A stretch of DNA of 64,000 bases, taken from contig WSYJ01000130.1 of assembly GCA_020186115.1 (NCBI GenBank), positions 186,001 through 250,000 on the forward strand. The letters are read 5' to 3'. Numbering within the stretch: position 1 is the stretch's first letter; each line of letters starts with the position of its first letter. Positions 8,771 through 17,734 of the stretch are shown piece by piece. The notes beneath the pieces were generated by a model. The model saw only the letters and a list, made by a program, of their open reading frames with translations. It was not told where the DNA came from and searched no databases. A program made the position numbers and the translations under genes. This stretch comes from Histomonas meleagridis (lineage: Eukaryota > Parabasalia > Tritrichomonadida > Dientamoebidae).

Positions 8771-9523
8771 ATGCAAGTTTTAGCACCAGAATTGTTTCAC
8801 AGAGAATATTTAGAGTCAGGTAAACGTCTTGATCATCGCCAAATAACAGATGGTCGTGCTGTTACAATAACACATAAATGCTTGGATGATTTTCCTAGTT
8901 CTTCATTGGTATCTCTTGGAAAAACAATTGTTGTCACAGCAGTTTCTATAAAACCACAACCAATTTCACCATCACTGACAGTTAATGTTCAACGATCAGT
9001 TGTTTCAACAGTCAAAGGGAAATCATCATGTGATAAGACACTTACTGCAATGCTTTTAGCAATTGCTCCAAAGATTTTATCACCCGCAGATTTAGAAATT
9101 GCACGTCCAGATCCACATGATATTTATATGACTGCAGTTAAAGTATGGAGTTTTAATCTAGATATTCATCAGACAATCATTAGCGATGATGGTGCTGTTG
9201 AGGTAGCATTAATTCTTGGTTTCGAGGAAGCACTCTCATGCCTTGAGCTTCCAATTTATACATTAGATTCAGAATGTCAATTGGTTCAAACACCAGAAAC
9301 AAGACAACTACCGCTTCTTCCAATCACTGGAATGAGGTTTGGCCTGTTGAATGATATGCTCTTTTTCGATCCAACAAATGATGAAGAAAAGATCATCGAT
9401 GGATGCTGCACAATCATAATGTCCAAAGAGGACGAGCCAAAAATTCTAAAGCTTTCTACTACTGGTACATTCTGCCTTACAGAGGAGCTGATTGCGAATA
9501 TGGTCAATGCTTGTTGCAAATAA
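8771..9523 (+). CDS. Exosome RNase PH-like subunit (Rrp43/EXOSC8-like)
   Basis: The 250-aa protein shows the eukaryotic exosome ring pattern: an N-terminal helix, GKRLDHRQITDGR (the RPDGR-like block that opens RNase PH-fold subunits), a SSLVSLGKTIVVTAV strand pair, then SDDGAVEVALILGFEEAL, and a second half with LPITGMRFGLLNDMLFFDPTNDEE. The catalytic Arg/Asp set of active phosphorolytic enzymes is not obvious, as expected for the inactive ring members. The N-terminus and FDPTxxEE favour the Rrp42/Rrp43/Rrp45 group; I choose Rrp43/EXOSC8 for the first 25 residues, with Rrp42 and Rrp45 as alternatives. The complex degrades and trims RNA 3' ends in nucleus and cytoplasm. Stop is TAAA. Confidence 0.8.
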   Translation: MQVLAPELFHREYLESGKRLDHRQITDGRAVTITHKCLDDFPSSSLVSLGKTIVVTAVSIKPQPISPSLTVNVQRSVVSTVKGKSSCDKTLTAMLLAIAPKILSPADLEIARPDPHDIYMTAVKVWSFNLDIHQTIISDDGAVEVALILGFEEALSCLELPIYTLDSECQLVQTPETRQLPLLPITGMRFGLLNDMLFFDPTNDEEKIIDGCCTIIMSKEDEPKILKLSTTGTFCLTEELIANMVNACCK

Positions 9524-9559
9524 ACTGTTGAAAGATAATTATTTCATTAATGAGTTCAC

Positions 9560-10240
9560 CTTATAGATATTTACGTTAATATCATTGAACTTTGGTGTTT
9601 TAATGTTAACTTTTTTCGTCAATATATCTATATCTAATTTCTGGTTTTGGAATATTAATTTCATTTTCTGAATAACAAAAGTTTGGAATTCCGAATATTC
9701 GGATATTAAAGTTCTTATTGATCTAATTTATATTGGAGTTTGGAATATTAATTGTTTCTTCTGTAAGCTTTTAATTTGGTATAGTAATATTATCTTCTAT
9801 ATTTTGAAAATTGGGTTTGGGTTTTGGGATATTAACTTCAAATACTTGTTTGAAATATTTAGGGAATAAAATATTGTTATTTACTTCATTAATATTAAAT
9901 TTTGGGATTTTAATATATTGATCTTCTTGTATGAAACTGATTTTAGGGATTGGTAACTTGTTAATTTCTTCGCTTATTTCTGTTTTTGGTAATTGAACAT
10001 TTTCCTCATATTTTTCGATGTTCAACTCTGTGATTATAATATCATTTTCTTCTGTTATTTTATTAAATTGTGGTATTATAACATCTTATAATATCTTAAA
10101 GTTGAGAATTTAAATGTTGACGTCTTGCATATTTAAGTTGGGATTAGGTTTATTATTAGTTTCTTCATTATCTCCTATTACTGTTCCTAAAGTTGGGAAC
10201 TTGGTGCTTTTTGGAAGAAGAGGAAAAAACCATCTAGAAA
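9560..10240 (-). pseudogene. Decayed repeat gene (Ile-Pro-Lys-Phe repeats)
   Basis: On the minus strand, recurring units around TTTGGGATATTAA-like DNA encode variants of IPKFNI, IPKISF or IPKPKPNF separated by acidic Asn-rich stretches. An 84-codon stretch (9771-10025) is open; flanking copies continue in other frames with stops. This looks like a gene made of short degenerate repeats that has lost its frame. I recognise no family. Confidence 0.4.
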
Positions 10241-10308
10241 ACAACATTTTTATAATAATTTACTGTAATAAACATTCGAGTTAGCATGATATGTCAAGTG
10301 TAATCCAT

Positions 10309-10620
10309 ATTCATCCCAATGTGCAAGGAAGTCGACGAACACCCAAAGAAGGAAACAAAGAAGTAGAAGCCAGCCCCACCTCAGCCAGCTGAAACACCTA
10401 AACCACCTGAACCCGCCCAACCACAGAACCAACTAAAGAAGAACCTCCAACTTCTTCCTCCTCTTCTTCTTCATCTTCTCATTCATCTCCTCCAGCTCCA
10501 GAACCAGCCCCACTAAACCCTACTCCTGATACCTCAACAGGAAGCGATAGTGATTATTACACATCCTCTTATGGATCATACACCGATGACTACACTGATT
10601 CATACGGTGATTGCTCATAA
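10309..10620 (+). pseudogene. Decayed Pro/Lys/Ser-rich gene with Tyr-Asp tail
   Basis: Three overlapping frames carry one low-complexity protein: EVDEHPKKETKK then a stop, KPAPPQPAETPKPPEPAQPQ in the same frame, then after a shift a Ser-rich run followed by SSPPAPEPAPLNPTPD and a tail rich in Ser, Asp, Tyr and Gly (YTSSYGSYTDDYTDSYGD) to a stop at 10618. One stop and at least one frameshift in about 100 bases indicate decay. The C-rich codons contrast with the AT-rich surroundings. Confidence 0.5.
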
Positions 10621-10662
10621 AGCTAAAAAGTTTAAACTTGCAACGTCATTTCTTTAAAAATG

Positions 10663-10670
10663 AAAAAAAA
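10663..10670 (-). terminator. Pol III T-run after tRNA-Tyr
   Basis: Eight consecutive T residues on the minus strand immediately after the discriminator base of the tRNA, as expected for RNA polymerase III termination. Confidence 0.8.
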
Positions 10671-10752
10671 TCCGCGCTGCTGGAATCGAACCGGCGACCC
10701 TTTGATGACTACTTTTCTACAGTCAAATGCTCTACCACTGAGCTAAGAGCGG
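10671..10752 (-). tRNA. tRNA-Tyr (GUA anticodon) with 10-nt intron
   Basis: On the minus strand the gene folds as a cloverleaf: acceptor CCGCTCT/AGCGCGG, D arm GCTC-AGTGGTA-GAGC, anticodon stem TTTGA/TCAAA, variable loop GGGTC, T arm GCCGG-TTCGATT-CCAGC. The anticodon loop is 17 nt, so a 10-nt insertion after position 37 leaves CTGTAG+A with anticodon GTA (Tyr). C1-G72 and discriminator A73 are eukaryotic tRNA-Tyr identity marks, and tRNA-Tyr is the classic intron-bearing tRNA. There are two mismatches: U5-C68 in the acceptor and C-A in the T stem. A run of eight T follows directly (pol III terminator). A and B boxes are intact. Confidence 0.85.
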
Positions 10753-10902
10753 CGCTGTTAATAAAATTATTATAGTTTAATAATCAATCGTCTTCTTAAA
10801 TTTGAATTTTAATTCTTAAAAACTCAAAATGTGTCATTAACATTCTCCAATAAATGAAAACATCATGATGAAAACATTGTTAGATTTAGTTGTAATTTCT
10901 TT

Positions 10903-11664
10903 TTATTTGCTGAATTCGGCTGATTTAACGATATCGATGAAACTTGGTGTGAGTGATGCACCACCAACGAGGAAACCATCAACATCTGGTTGTGCTGCAA
11001 GTTCATTGCAGTTGTCAGCCTTTACAGATCCTCCATAAAGAATTTGGATTTTTTCTGCAACTTCAGCATTAACCTTTGAAGCGATAAGGTCGCGGATAAC
11101 CTTGCACATTTCTTGAGCATCCTTTGTTGATGCAACAACACCTGTTCCGATAGCCCAGATTGGTTCATAAGCGATAACAACCTGATCCCATTTGCCAGCT
11201 GGAACTGCCTTGATAAGGTTTTCTATTTGAGCAGCAACAAATTCTGATGCCTTACCTGCTTTACGTTCTTCAAGATGTTCGCCACAGCAATAGATTATCT
11301 TGAGACCTTCATTGATAGCAGCTGCAGCTTTTGCCCCTAACATCTCTTCATCTTCCTTAAAGATATCACGACGCTCTGAGTGACCAAGAATTGTCCAAGG
11401 AACACTAAATGACTTAAGCATTGGTGCTGTAACTTCACCTGTGAAAGCGCCATTTGGCTTTGAATAAATGTTTTCAGCTGAAACGCCCCAGTCCTTGCGA
11501 AGCTTGTCCTTAAGCAATGGAAGGAAAATTGCTGGTGAAGCAATAACAACTTCAACTGGTACTTTGATTTCAGCAGCATTAAGGATTTCGATGAGTTTTG
11601 TTGCTTCTTCGATTGTCTTTGGATTTGCCTTCCAGTTACCACCAACAAAGAATGTTCTTCCCAT
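10903..11664 (-). CDS. TPI: Triosephosphate isomerase
   Basis: A complete 253-aa TIM barrel. The N-terminal GGNWKAN holds the catalytic Asn and Lys (N10, K12), ILGHSERR holds the catalytic His, AYEPIWAIGTG holds the catalytic Glu followed by the mobile phosphate-gripping loop 6, and ILYGGSVKADN with FLVGGASL supplies the C-terminal phosphate site. It interconverts dihydroxyacetone phosphate and glyceraldehyde 3-phosphate in cytosolic glycolysis. Codons ending in C are more frequent than in neighbours, as in the ribosomal genes here, suggesting high expression. A CACTTTAAAGG stretch directly precedes the ATG. Stop is TAAA. Confidence 0.97.
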   Translation of the reverse strand: MGRTFFVGGNWKANPKTIEEATKLIEILNAAEIKVPVEVVIASPAIFLPLLKDKLRKDWGVSAENIYSKPNGAFTGEVTAPMLKSFSVPWTILGHSERRDIFKEDEEMLGAKAAAAINEGLKIIYCCGEHLEERKAGKASEFVAAQIENLIKAVPAGKWDQVVIAYEPIWAIGTGVVASTKDAQEMCKVIRDLIASKVNAEVAEKIQILYGGSVKADNCNELAAQPDVDGFLVGGASLTPSFIDIVKSAEFSK

Positions 11665-12210
11665 CCTTTAAAGTGCCACTTTCTCTGGTTGGCCAGGTGG
11701 TATATGCCGATAGGAATGTTTGAATTAAATTTAATCCGACTTTCCTCTTACTCATTTTTTTTTCAAACAGCAATGGTTTTGTGTTTCCATCTTTCAACTG
11801 AAGACAGAATAAAAAGGCTGTTGTGAATTAATTTTTAATTATTGAAAAAATCAAAAGTATGACATATTGATGATCATCACATTTATTTTATTCATTATCT
11901 GGTAATAATACAAAACAATCCCTAGTGATAAGTCATTGTTTTAAGTTGATTTCATCTTTTTAAAGATGAGTAATAGGGAGTTGTGCAAAAGTCACATAAT
12001 AAAGCTTTATTGTTGTATTCTCGTTGTAATGGTTTTTTGAATGAATTTACGTTATTCATAAAAATTCGATAAATATTCACAATGTGAAACATCCGAGCCT
12101 TTTGAGTGATGGACCAGCGTTATATCAGACCAACAGCATTCAATTGCTTATAAAGTACACAATTCAAAGCAACATTCAGAGAAGTTTATTGAACAAACGC
12201 ATTACCCTAA
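11665..12210. other. Divergent intergenic region, TPI / YeiH-like gene
   Basis: No gene on either strand. It separates two diverging genes and contains T- and A-rich runs near 11755 and 11815. The last bases before ATG 12211 read TTACCCTAA. I see no AACGGTT element near either start. Confidence 0.5.
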
Positions 12211-13410
12211 ATGTCCAGCTCCAGCGAATATTCAAGCAATGATGAACTTAAACCTCTCGAGTCACCTGAAGAGAATGACGAAGATCCAAAAGTTGTTCAC
12301 ATACCAACAATTGGTGAACAATGCAAAAATTATTGGAAACAATTTATTGACCCATCTGTATGGCGTGGGGCTCCAATTTGCCTTGCCATTGGTGCTGGTT
12401 TCTGGGGTTTAAGTTTTATACCAAATTATGATGCATGTAAATTATCTCCGTCCATTTTTGCTCTGATATTTGGCGTTATCCTGGGTGCCATTCCGCCAGT
12501 TCAACGATTTTACAATCATCCTTATTTTAAAAATGGAGTTGCTTTTTCAAAACAAATGTTCATGCGCCTTTCCGTAATTCTCTATGGATTTAAGACCAAA
12601 TTAAATGATATTGCTGAAGTTGGATGGGGTGGCGCCATATCAGCTATTCTCATGGTCTTTGTCACATTTTTTTTAGGCATTGGATTAGGCATATTATTGA
12701 AAATCAAGTTTACGCAAAGCTCAGTCATATCCACTGGTTATTCCATCTGTGGCATTGCTGCAGTTTTAAGCTCAGCCGGTATATTTGATTCATCATCAAC
12801 TGAGATCTCACTTGCCAGTATCCTTGTTATCATCGGAGGCTTTTTGGACATCATCATTTATCCATCCATTTATTCCGCTCATCCATCATTTTTTACTGAT
12901 CGCACATTTGGCCAAACCGCCGGGATTTCCATCAAAGAAATTGCGCACACGGTCAGTATAGGCTTATCCTGTTCGGATACAGTTAGCAAATATGCCATGA
13001 TTGTTAAGATGTTCAAAGTATTATTATTGCCATTTCTCCTCATCTTAATTTCGATTGTTGGACCGATGATAAAACGAAAAATCCAACACGAGGAAAAAGA
13101 GGTCATTGATGACGCGCCAAATTCCTGTGTTCGATTTTTTGGCAAAGTATCGATTCCCGTTTTTGCGTTTATTTTCATACTGATGACAATTGTCAACACG
13201 TACGCAAATGTAACTGACGAAGCGCGAAAAATTATCGATCACATTGTGGTTATCGCTTTGAGCGCTTCGATGTTTTGCGTTGGATTAACAACGGACCTAA
13301 AGCAATTGGCAAAGGCAACGAACTGGCGGCCATTCGTTATGTTCATTATTATGTACGTTTGGGTGTTTTTGTTTGGATGGCTGTTGATTTACGTGTTTAA
13401 GAATGTATAA
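12211..13410 (+). CDS. YeiH/UPF0324-family membrane permease
   Basis: The 399-aa protein has an acidic Ser/Glu-rich cytosolic N-terminus (about 55 residues) and then about ten hydrophobic segments. Diagnostic blocks are FMRLSVILYGFKTKLNDI, STGYSICGIAAVLS (the family GxSICGxSAxxA motif), GFLDIIIYPSIY, a GQTAGISIKEIAHTVS block (family GxxxGxxxHExAxV), and a terminal CVGLTTDLKQL. These match the bacterial YeiH family, proposed anion or sulfonate exporters. The family is mainly prokaryotic, so acquisition from a bacterium is a reasonable inference. The long N-terminal extension is not typical of bacterial members. Substrate unknown. Stop is TAAA. Confidence 0.85.
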   Translation: MSSSSEYSSNDELKPLESPEENDEDPKVVHIPTIGEQCKNYWKQFIDPSVWRGAPICLAIGAGFWGLSFIPNYDACKLSPSIFALIFGVILGAIPPVQRFYNHPYFKNGVAFSKQMFMRLSVILYGFKTKLNDIAEVGWGGAISAILMVFVTFFLGIGLGILLKIKFTQSSVISTGYSICGIAAVLSSAGIFDSSSTEISLASILVIIGGFLDIIIYPSIYSAHPSFFTDRTFGQTAGISIKEIAHTVSIGLSCSDTVSKYAMIVKMFKVLLLPFLLILISIVGPMIKRKIQHEEKEVIDDAPNSCVRFFGKVSIPVFAFIFILMTIVNTYANVTDEARKIIDHIVVIALSASMFCVGLTTDLKQLAKATNWRPFVMFIIMYVWVFLFGWLLIYVFKNV

Positions 13411-14237
13411 AATAAAGTGTTTATATAGAGTTAATAAAATTAAATTCAAATTTTATTTGATAAAATGTAATGATGAACACAACGAATGAATAAAAGAAGT
13501 GTTGAGACACATTGCAAATGATTATGCGATTCAATACACGGATCATTTAGATCGAACATTTGTTACGCTTACTCATGTTCTCGCTTGTGCACGAGAAATT
13601 TCATAGTATTGAAATTATTCTTACTCGAAAATGGTACATAATATTATTAAATGAATTATAAAATAATCACATATTTATTATTGACATTCATTATGACTCT
13701 TTTTGTTTCCTTTTCAAGATAACTCCCAAGGAAGAACACTTGATGTTACTGATTCAAGTAAGTTCACTCAGAATATAAAACAAGACTATCTGTGTTAATA
13801 TTAAAGTTGCCATGGTTGAAATATTAAAAAAATTCGCTCTGAAACAATCATTATTTCTTTTATAATGATGATAGCATTATTTATGATAAAATCTTTTTTC
13901 ATATTATCAAAAAGGAAATCAAATACAATTTATTGTAATTTATACCTTGTGTATTATATACCTTATGTCATTACATCGAAGAATATTCTTTCATTTTATG
14001 TTCAACAATATGATATATTATATATGCTGTTCCATCGATTGGTAAGCAATGTTTTTATCATTGTGCAAAATATCATTATATCAAATTGAATTTATTTATC
14101 AAATTCTAATAAAAAATATTTTCATTTTTCATTGCATTTGGTAAAGGATGCATTTACTTAATCATTTCTCATGAAGATAAAATTAATACATAATTAAAAA
14201 ACAGTACAATTATGTGTTAGCAAAGCTATAAAATCAT
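13411..14237. other. Intergenic region with a small coding relic
   Basis: About 830 bases of AT-rich DNA. A 74-codon plus-strand frame at 13865-14089 is Ile/Tyr/Phe-rich and looks like chance. A more protein-like relic lies at 13490-13606 (separate entry). Nothing else is supported. Confidence 0.5.
13490..13606 (+). pseudogene. C-terminal coding relic of unknown family
   Basis: An open stretch of 38 codons ending in TAG reads as balanced protein sequence (RHIANDYAIQYTDHLDRTF, then VTLTHVLACAREIS), unlike the AT-biased frames around it. A TGA closes the frame upstream and there is no ATG. It probably is the end of a decayed gene; I do not recognise the family. Confidence 0.3.
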
Positions 14238-15029
14238 TTATTGATTTGGAATTGAATCGTATTCCACATTTACTTCCTTTTGCTTTCTGAACGCTCTGAT
14301 ACATATAAAAACGCCAGCAGCGATTATTGCAGCAACTACAATTCCAACAACGACACGGACTGCTACTATTCCACTTTTAGAGATAATTCCTGTACATTTT
14401 TGATCTTCTGTATATGACCAAGAATCGCAACTTCCAAAGAGCGGACCAAGTGCATCACCTATAACACACTCTTTTGTAGATGCACACCAACCACAACTTT
14501 GTGTTGTATTGGATGATACACATTTGATACACCAAGTATTTGACATAGATATGCAATAATCGGTATTAGACTCCAAACGTGGGAAAGGTTGTGGTGTGGG
14601 TGGAATAGGCGCACCACATTTTGCATTATTGTTGTAATAATAATCAGAATAATTGCAATTGCCATCTTGAATACATTTGTTGTTTGTAGCACACCAGCCA
14701 CATCCACGGTCTTTGTAGTGAATGGTACATTCTTCACATGATGTATATTGATCACAATCAGTAAATATTGGAATTGGTTGTTTTGTTGGTGATGGCATTG
14801 GAACGGGAGTTGGACCCGGTTCTGCTTCACAATCTTGGTTTGGTCCATAATATAATTGACCTGATGGACATGTTTCGTTGCCTGAAACAGTAATGCATTT
14901 CTTTGAAGAACGACACCATCCGCATTGACGATCAGCATAATGAGAAACGCAAAGTGAACAACCATCAGATGTGTAAAGAAGGTCGCAATCAGAGGCAAAA
15001 GCAATTGCAACAAGGTGGAACAGCAGCAT
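14238..15029 (-). CDS. PSI-domain (plexin repeat) type I membrane protein
   Basis: The 263-aa protein starts with a short signal peptide (MLLFHLVAIAFAS). Three Cys-rich PSI-type modules follow, each with a CGWC core: CGWCRSSKKC, CGWCATNNKC and CGWCASTKEC. Pro-rich linkers separate the modules. A strong transmembrane helix (about residues 218-242) leads to a basic stop-transfer and a short tail containing YDSI, a possible YxxPhi sorting signal. This fits a surface or endomembrane receptor-like protein. ATG 15029 is chosen because it starts the signal peptide; the frame extends 12 codons upstream only from a TTG. A CGGTT/AACCG element lies 22-27 bases upstream. Stop is TAAA. Confidence 0.85.
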   Translation of the reverse strand: MLLFHLVAIAFASDCDLLYTSDGCSLCVSHYADRQCGWCRSSKKCITVSGNETCPSGQLYYGPNQDCEAEPGPTPVPMPSPTKQPIPIFTDCDQYTSCEECTIHYKDRGCGWCATNNKCIQDGNCNYSDYYYNNNAKCGAPIPPTPQPFPRLESNTDYCISMSNTWCIKCVSSNTTQSCGWCASTKECVIGDALGPLFGSCDSWSYTEDQKCTGIISKSGIVAVRVVVGIVVAAIIAAGVFICIRAFRKQKEVNVEYDSIPNQ

Positions 15030-15529
15030 TCTTAATTTGGGTTCAATTACAACGGTTTTGCTCAACGATGCTTCTTATCGTTTATATAAACGGTCGATAA
15101 AACGATGTAAAAGACGATCAAATCTGTCTTAAACATCGGAGCCCACCGACTAAACTTTTCAAGAATTGGTTCTTTTTCTGGATACACTTGTTTGATAAAA
15201 CTTGTCCTGAAGTTTACCACATATTTAACGCTGTAACAATCTTTATGAAACAATTTTAAACTAAAGACATTTTAATAGACAGCTGTTGAGTTAAACACTT
15301 TCATAAAATTTAATGATAACTAAAATAATATATAAATTATTCTATTTATATCATTCAAAAAAAAGCAATTGATTTAAGAACTAACAAGGTATTAATTTAC
15401 ATTTTGAATATATCTTTTTTATGTATTTGTAAACATAAAAACATATATTAAAAAAGAAATTAAAATATTAACAGTAATTTACGAAATGACAACAATTTAA
15501 ACAATACAAAATGGATATCAAACAACAAA
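15030..15529. other. Intergenic region
   Basis: Contains the promoter of the PSI-domain gene (AACGGTT-type element at 15051-15057, GGTCGATAAAACGATG near 15095) and AT-rich DNA. A 63-codon minus-strand frame at 15062-15253 has no recognisable features and is not called. Confidence 0.4.
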
Positions 15530-16783
15530 TCAATTCTGGTTAAGAAGTTGGTTTGCGTACTCATAGAGAGCGTCAAGTCTTGAGTAGAGTGATTCATTTG
15601 TTGTGCTCTGTGTAGTTCTTTGGTTTGGAGGAGGAGCAAATTGTGTTGGTAAAGTTTGGGTTTGGAATTCGGTGTTTGTCTCTTTATCGAACACAAGGCC
15701 GTTTTCCAAATTCTGTATAATGTTTCTCATATTTTCGATTTCTTCATTTTGTGCATTTAATTTTTGTTGAAGTTCTTCGATTTCAGCACTTGCATTGTCT
15801 TTGGATAGTTTTACTTTTTCTTGAAGTGTAGAAATTTCAATTTGAATTGATTTTTCTTGCTTTAATAAAGAATCACGCTCAAGTTTTTTTGCTTCAAACG
15901 ATTTCTTAAGTTTGTTTTCTTTTTGGTTTGATTTGCGAAGTCCAAATTCTTGAAGTTGGGCTAATTGATTTCGAAGATCATCTTCACGTTGGCGATCTTC
16001 AGCTTCGCGTTTTTGTTCCTCTTCGATCCCTTTCCATTGGGCCTGAAGAGCATTTAAAAGTTTTGTAGATTTGATCATTTTTGTGAAAATAGAAATTGTG
16101 GCTTCACGATCTTCAATTTCTTTTTCTTTTTGGGCCATCAACTTTTGCAGTTCTTGTAGTTTAAGTTCGAGTTTATTCAGGTTCTTTGGTTTTTTAGGAG
16201 ATGGTATAGTTTTTAATTTTTTCTTTAATTGATCAATTTTTGATATAGGGAAAACTATATCAAAGTGTTGTTCAGTTCTGTGAGAATTTATGGTGTTGAT
16301 AATGTTTTGAAATATTGTTAATGATATTTTCTCTTCAGATTGGAACTGTGATAAATACTTTTGAAGTAATGAAATATGTGTTTCTAATAATTTTTGTTGT
16401 TCTTGCAAAGCTTTTTCTTCTTTTTTATTTTCTTTTATTTTTAATTTGGTATTATTCACATCTTGCATTAAAGAAGATTGAACTTTAGTTAAATATTTTA
16501 TTTCGTTTTGATGCCTTATTTCGGTGACACTAAGTTCGTTAGTAAGACTGAAAGCTTTCCTTCTCCATTTATCTAAAATTGTTGGCGGGACGTTGCTTAC
16601 ATCCATTAAATTATAAACGTACATATAAGCTTTTTTGAATAATTTATCAAGAAAGTGAACAGTTAGAAGAAGCATAGCTTGCAATAATGCCCTATATTTA
16701 ATAGAATTACCATTACAATATATTTGTATGAACTTTGGTTTATCTGTAAAGATCCAAGCTCTTAATAACTTTTTGCATTTCAT
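15530..16783 (-). CDS. Coiled-coil protein (417 aa)
   Basis: After about 85 residues with hydrophobic and aromatic content, the protein is almost entirely long coiled coil (about residues 85-375) with heptads rich in Leu, Lys, Glu and Gln. A break at a Pro-Lys-rich linker (IPSPKKPKNL) sits near residue 195. The C-terminus is Thr/Gln-rich with Pro-Pro and ends in a short helix. Such proteins in trichomonads are usually cytoskeletal, but nothing here identifies a partner. The first 58 residues before MDVSNVPPTILDKW may be untranslated: that internal Met is an alternative start giving a more conventional N-terminus. Stop is TGA. Confidence 0.75.
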   Translation of the reverse strand: MKCKKLLRAWIFTDKPKFIQIYCNGNSIKYRALLQAMLLLTVHFLDKLFKKAYMYVYNLMDVSNVPPTILDKWRRKAFSLTNELSVTEIRHQNEIKYLTKVQSSLMQDVNNTKLKIKENKKEEKALQEQQKLLETHISLLQKYLSQFQSEEKISLTIFQNIINTINSHRTEQHFDIVFPISKIDQLKKKLKTIPSPKKPKNLNKLELKLQELQKLMAQKEKEIEDREATISIFTKMIKSTKLLNALQAQWKGIEEEQKREAEDRQREDDLRNQLAQLQEFGLRKSNQKENKLKKSFEAKKLERDSLLKQEKSIQIEISTLQEKVKLSKDNASAEIEELQQKLNAQNEEIENMRNIIQNLENGLVFDKETNTEFQTQTLPTQFAPPPNQRTTQSTTNESLYSRLDALYEYANQLLNQN

Positions 16784-16873
16784 GAAATTTTTAAAATAAA
16801 AAAGATGTATTACACTAAAAAATTAGAAAACACTAAAATATTTTATTTCTATGCATTTCTGTTGGTTTCCTTC

Positions 16874-17646
16874 CTAATTTCTGTTGTTAAAAAACAAAAA
16901 TACATCTTCCACTAAGATACTTGCATTGTTATCCAAAAGTTTTTGGATGATTTGTTTATTTCCATTCTGGAAAGCAATATGAAGAGGAGTTCGAAACAAG
17001 ACAAAAGAATTCCAAAAGAGTCAATTTCGTTTGGATTTGCACCTTTTGAAAGAAGGAAATCAACACAATCAATTCTTTCATTTGACACAGCCCAATGAAG
17101 CGGTGTTGCAAATCATAAAATAAAATTCCATTTCTTGAAATTAAACTGTATCATCAATCGGATTTATTTTTGCTTTGTTTTGAACAAGAATTTCACATAT
17201 TGATACTTCGCCTCTACTTGCTGCAAGATGAAGAGCTGTAAATAATAAAATATTGAAATATGGAATTAATAAATCAAATAGCAGAGTCTTCTATATTGAC
17301 TTTTGCACCATTTTGAAGTAAAATTTGGACTGTCTCAAGATTGCCATATTGAGATGCATAGTGAAGAGAAGTACGCTAAAAAATAAATAAAGATTTAATA
17401 AATCAAATTGATTACAATTTGCTTGATTTTGAAGAAGATATCGTACACATTCAGTACACCCATTCCCAGATGCAACATGAAGTAATGATACATGTCGACA
17501 TGGAACTGAATTTACTGACCATAAAAAAAAGAAATAAACTGAAAAATTATATCATTTACGGTAATTTTAGAAGGAACTAACTTTCTGAGTACTGCTAAAT
17601 CCCCTCTTGTGCATGCAAGAAAGGCTTTTCTTAGTTCCTCAGACAT
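16874..17646 (-). CDS. Interrupted ankyrin-repeat gene (six coding segments)
   Basis: Coding segments on the minus strand run 17646-17551 (MSEELRKAFLACTRGDLAVL), 17488-17402, 17372-17286, 17239-17153, 17106-17020 and 16990-16874. Each later segment starts at the ankyrin T-x-L-H core (SLLHVAS, TSLHYAS, TALHLAA, TPLHWAV, TPLHIAF) and ends at the Asp of the N-x-x-D position. All are free of stops. They are separated by 62, 29, 46, 46 and 29 nt of AT-rich DNA that change the frame. Removing 17 nt from the last spacer gives DSFGRTPLHIA, a perfect ankyrin junction. No consistent GT...AG boundaries are present. Either the gene is expressed through an unusual step or it is a well-preserved fossil. 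It diverges from the gene at 17735. Confidence 0.6.
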
Positions 17647-17650
17647 AATT

Positions 17651-17668
17651 TTTCACATCAAATGTCAT
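17651..17668. promoter_or_regulatory. 18-bp element shared with 21466-21483
   Basis: TTTCACATCAAATGTCAT lies 4 bases upstream of the minus-strand ATG at 17646, between diverging genes. The identical 18 bases occur 5 bases upstream of the minus-strand ATG at 21460, again between diverging genes. The core ACAT-CAA-ATGT is an inverted repeat. Confidence 0.55.
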
Positions 17669-17734
17669 AATTATTACATCGACCGTTTATATAAGGCCGA
17701 TGTAAGTTAACGTGCTTTGACCAAAATTTTGGTG

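Noticed and set aside
10250-10432. 60-codon minus frame rich in Trp and Leu
   Set aside because: It is the complement of the Pro-rich relic (CCA/CCT read as TGG/AGG), not a membrane protein.
13865-14089. 74-codon plus-strand frame
   Set aside because: Ile/Tyr/Phe-rich, as chance frames in AT-rich DNA are; no motif, no promoter-like element.
15062-15253. 63-codon minus frame upstream of the PSI-domain gene
   Set aside because: No family features, covers promoter DNA, and ends where the PSI gene leader begins.
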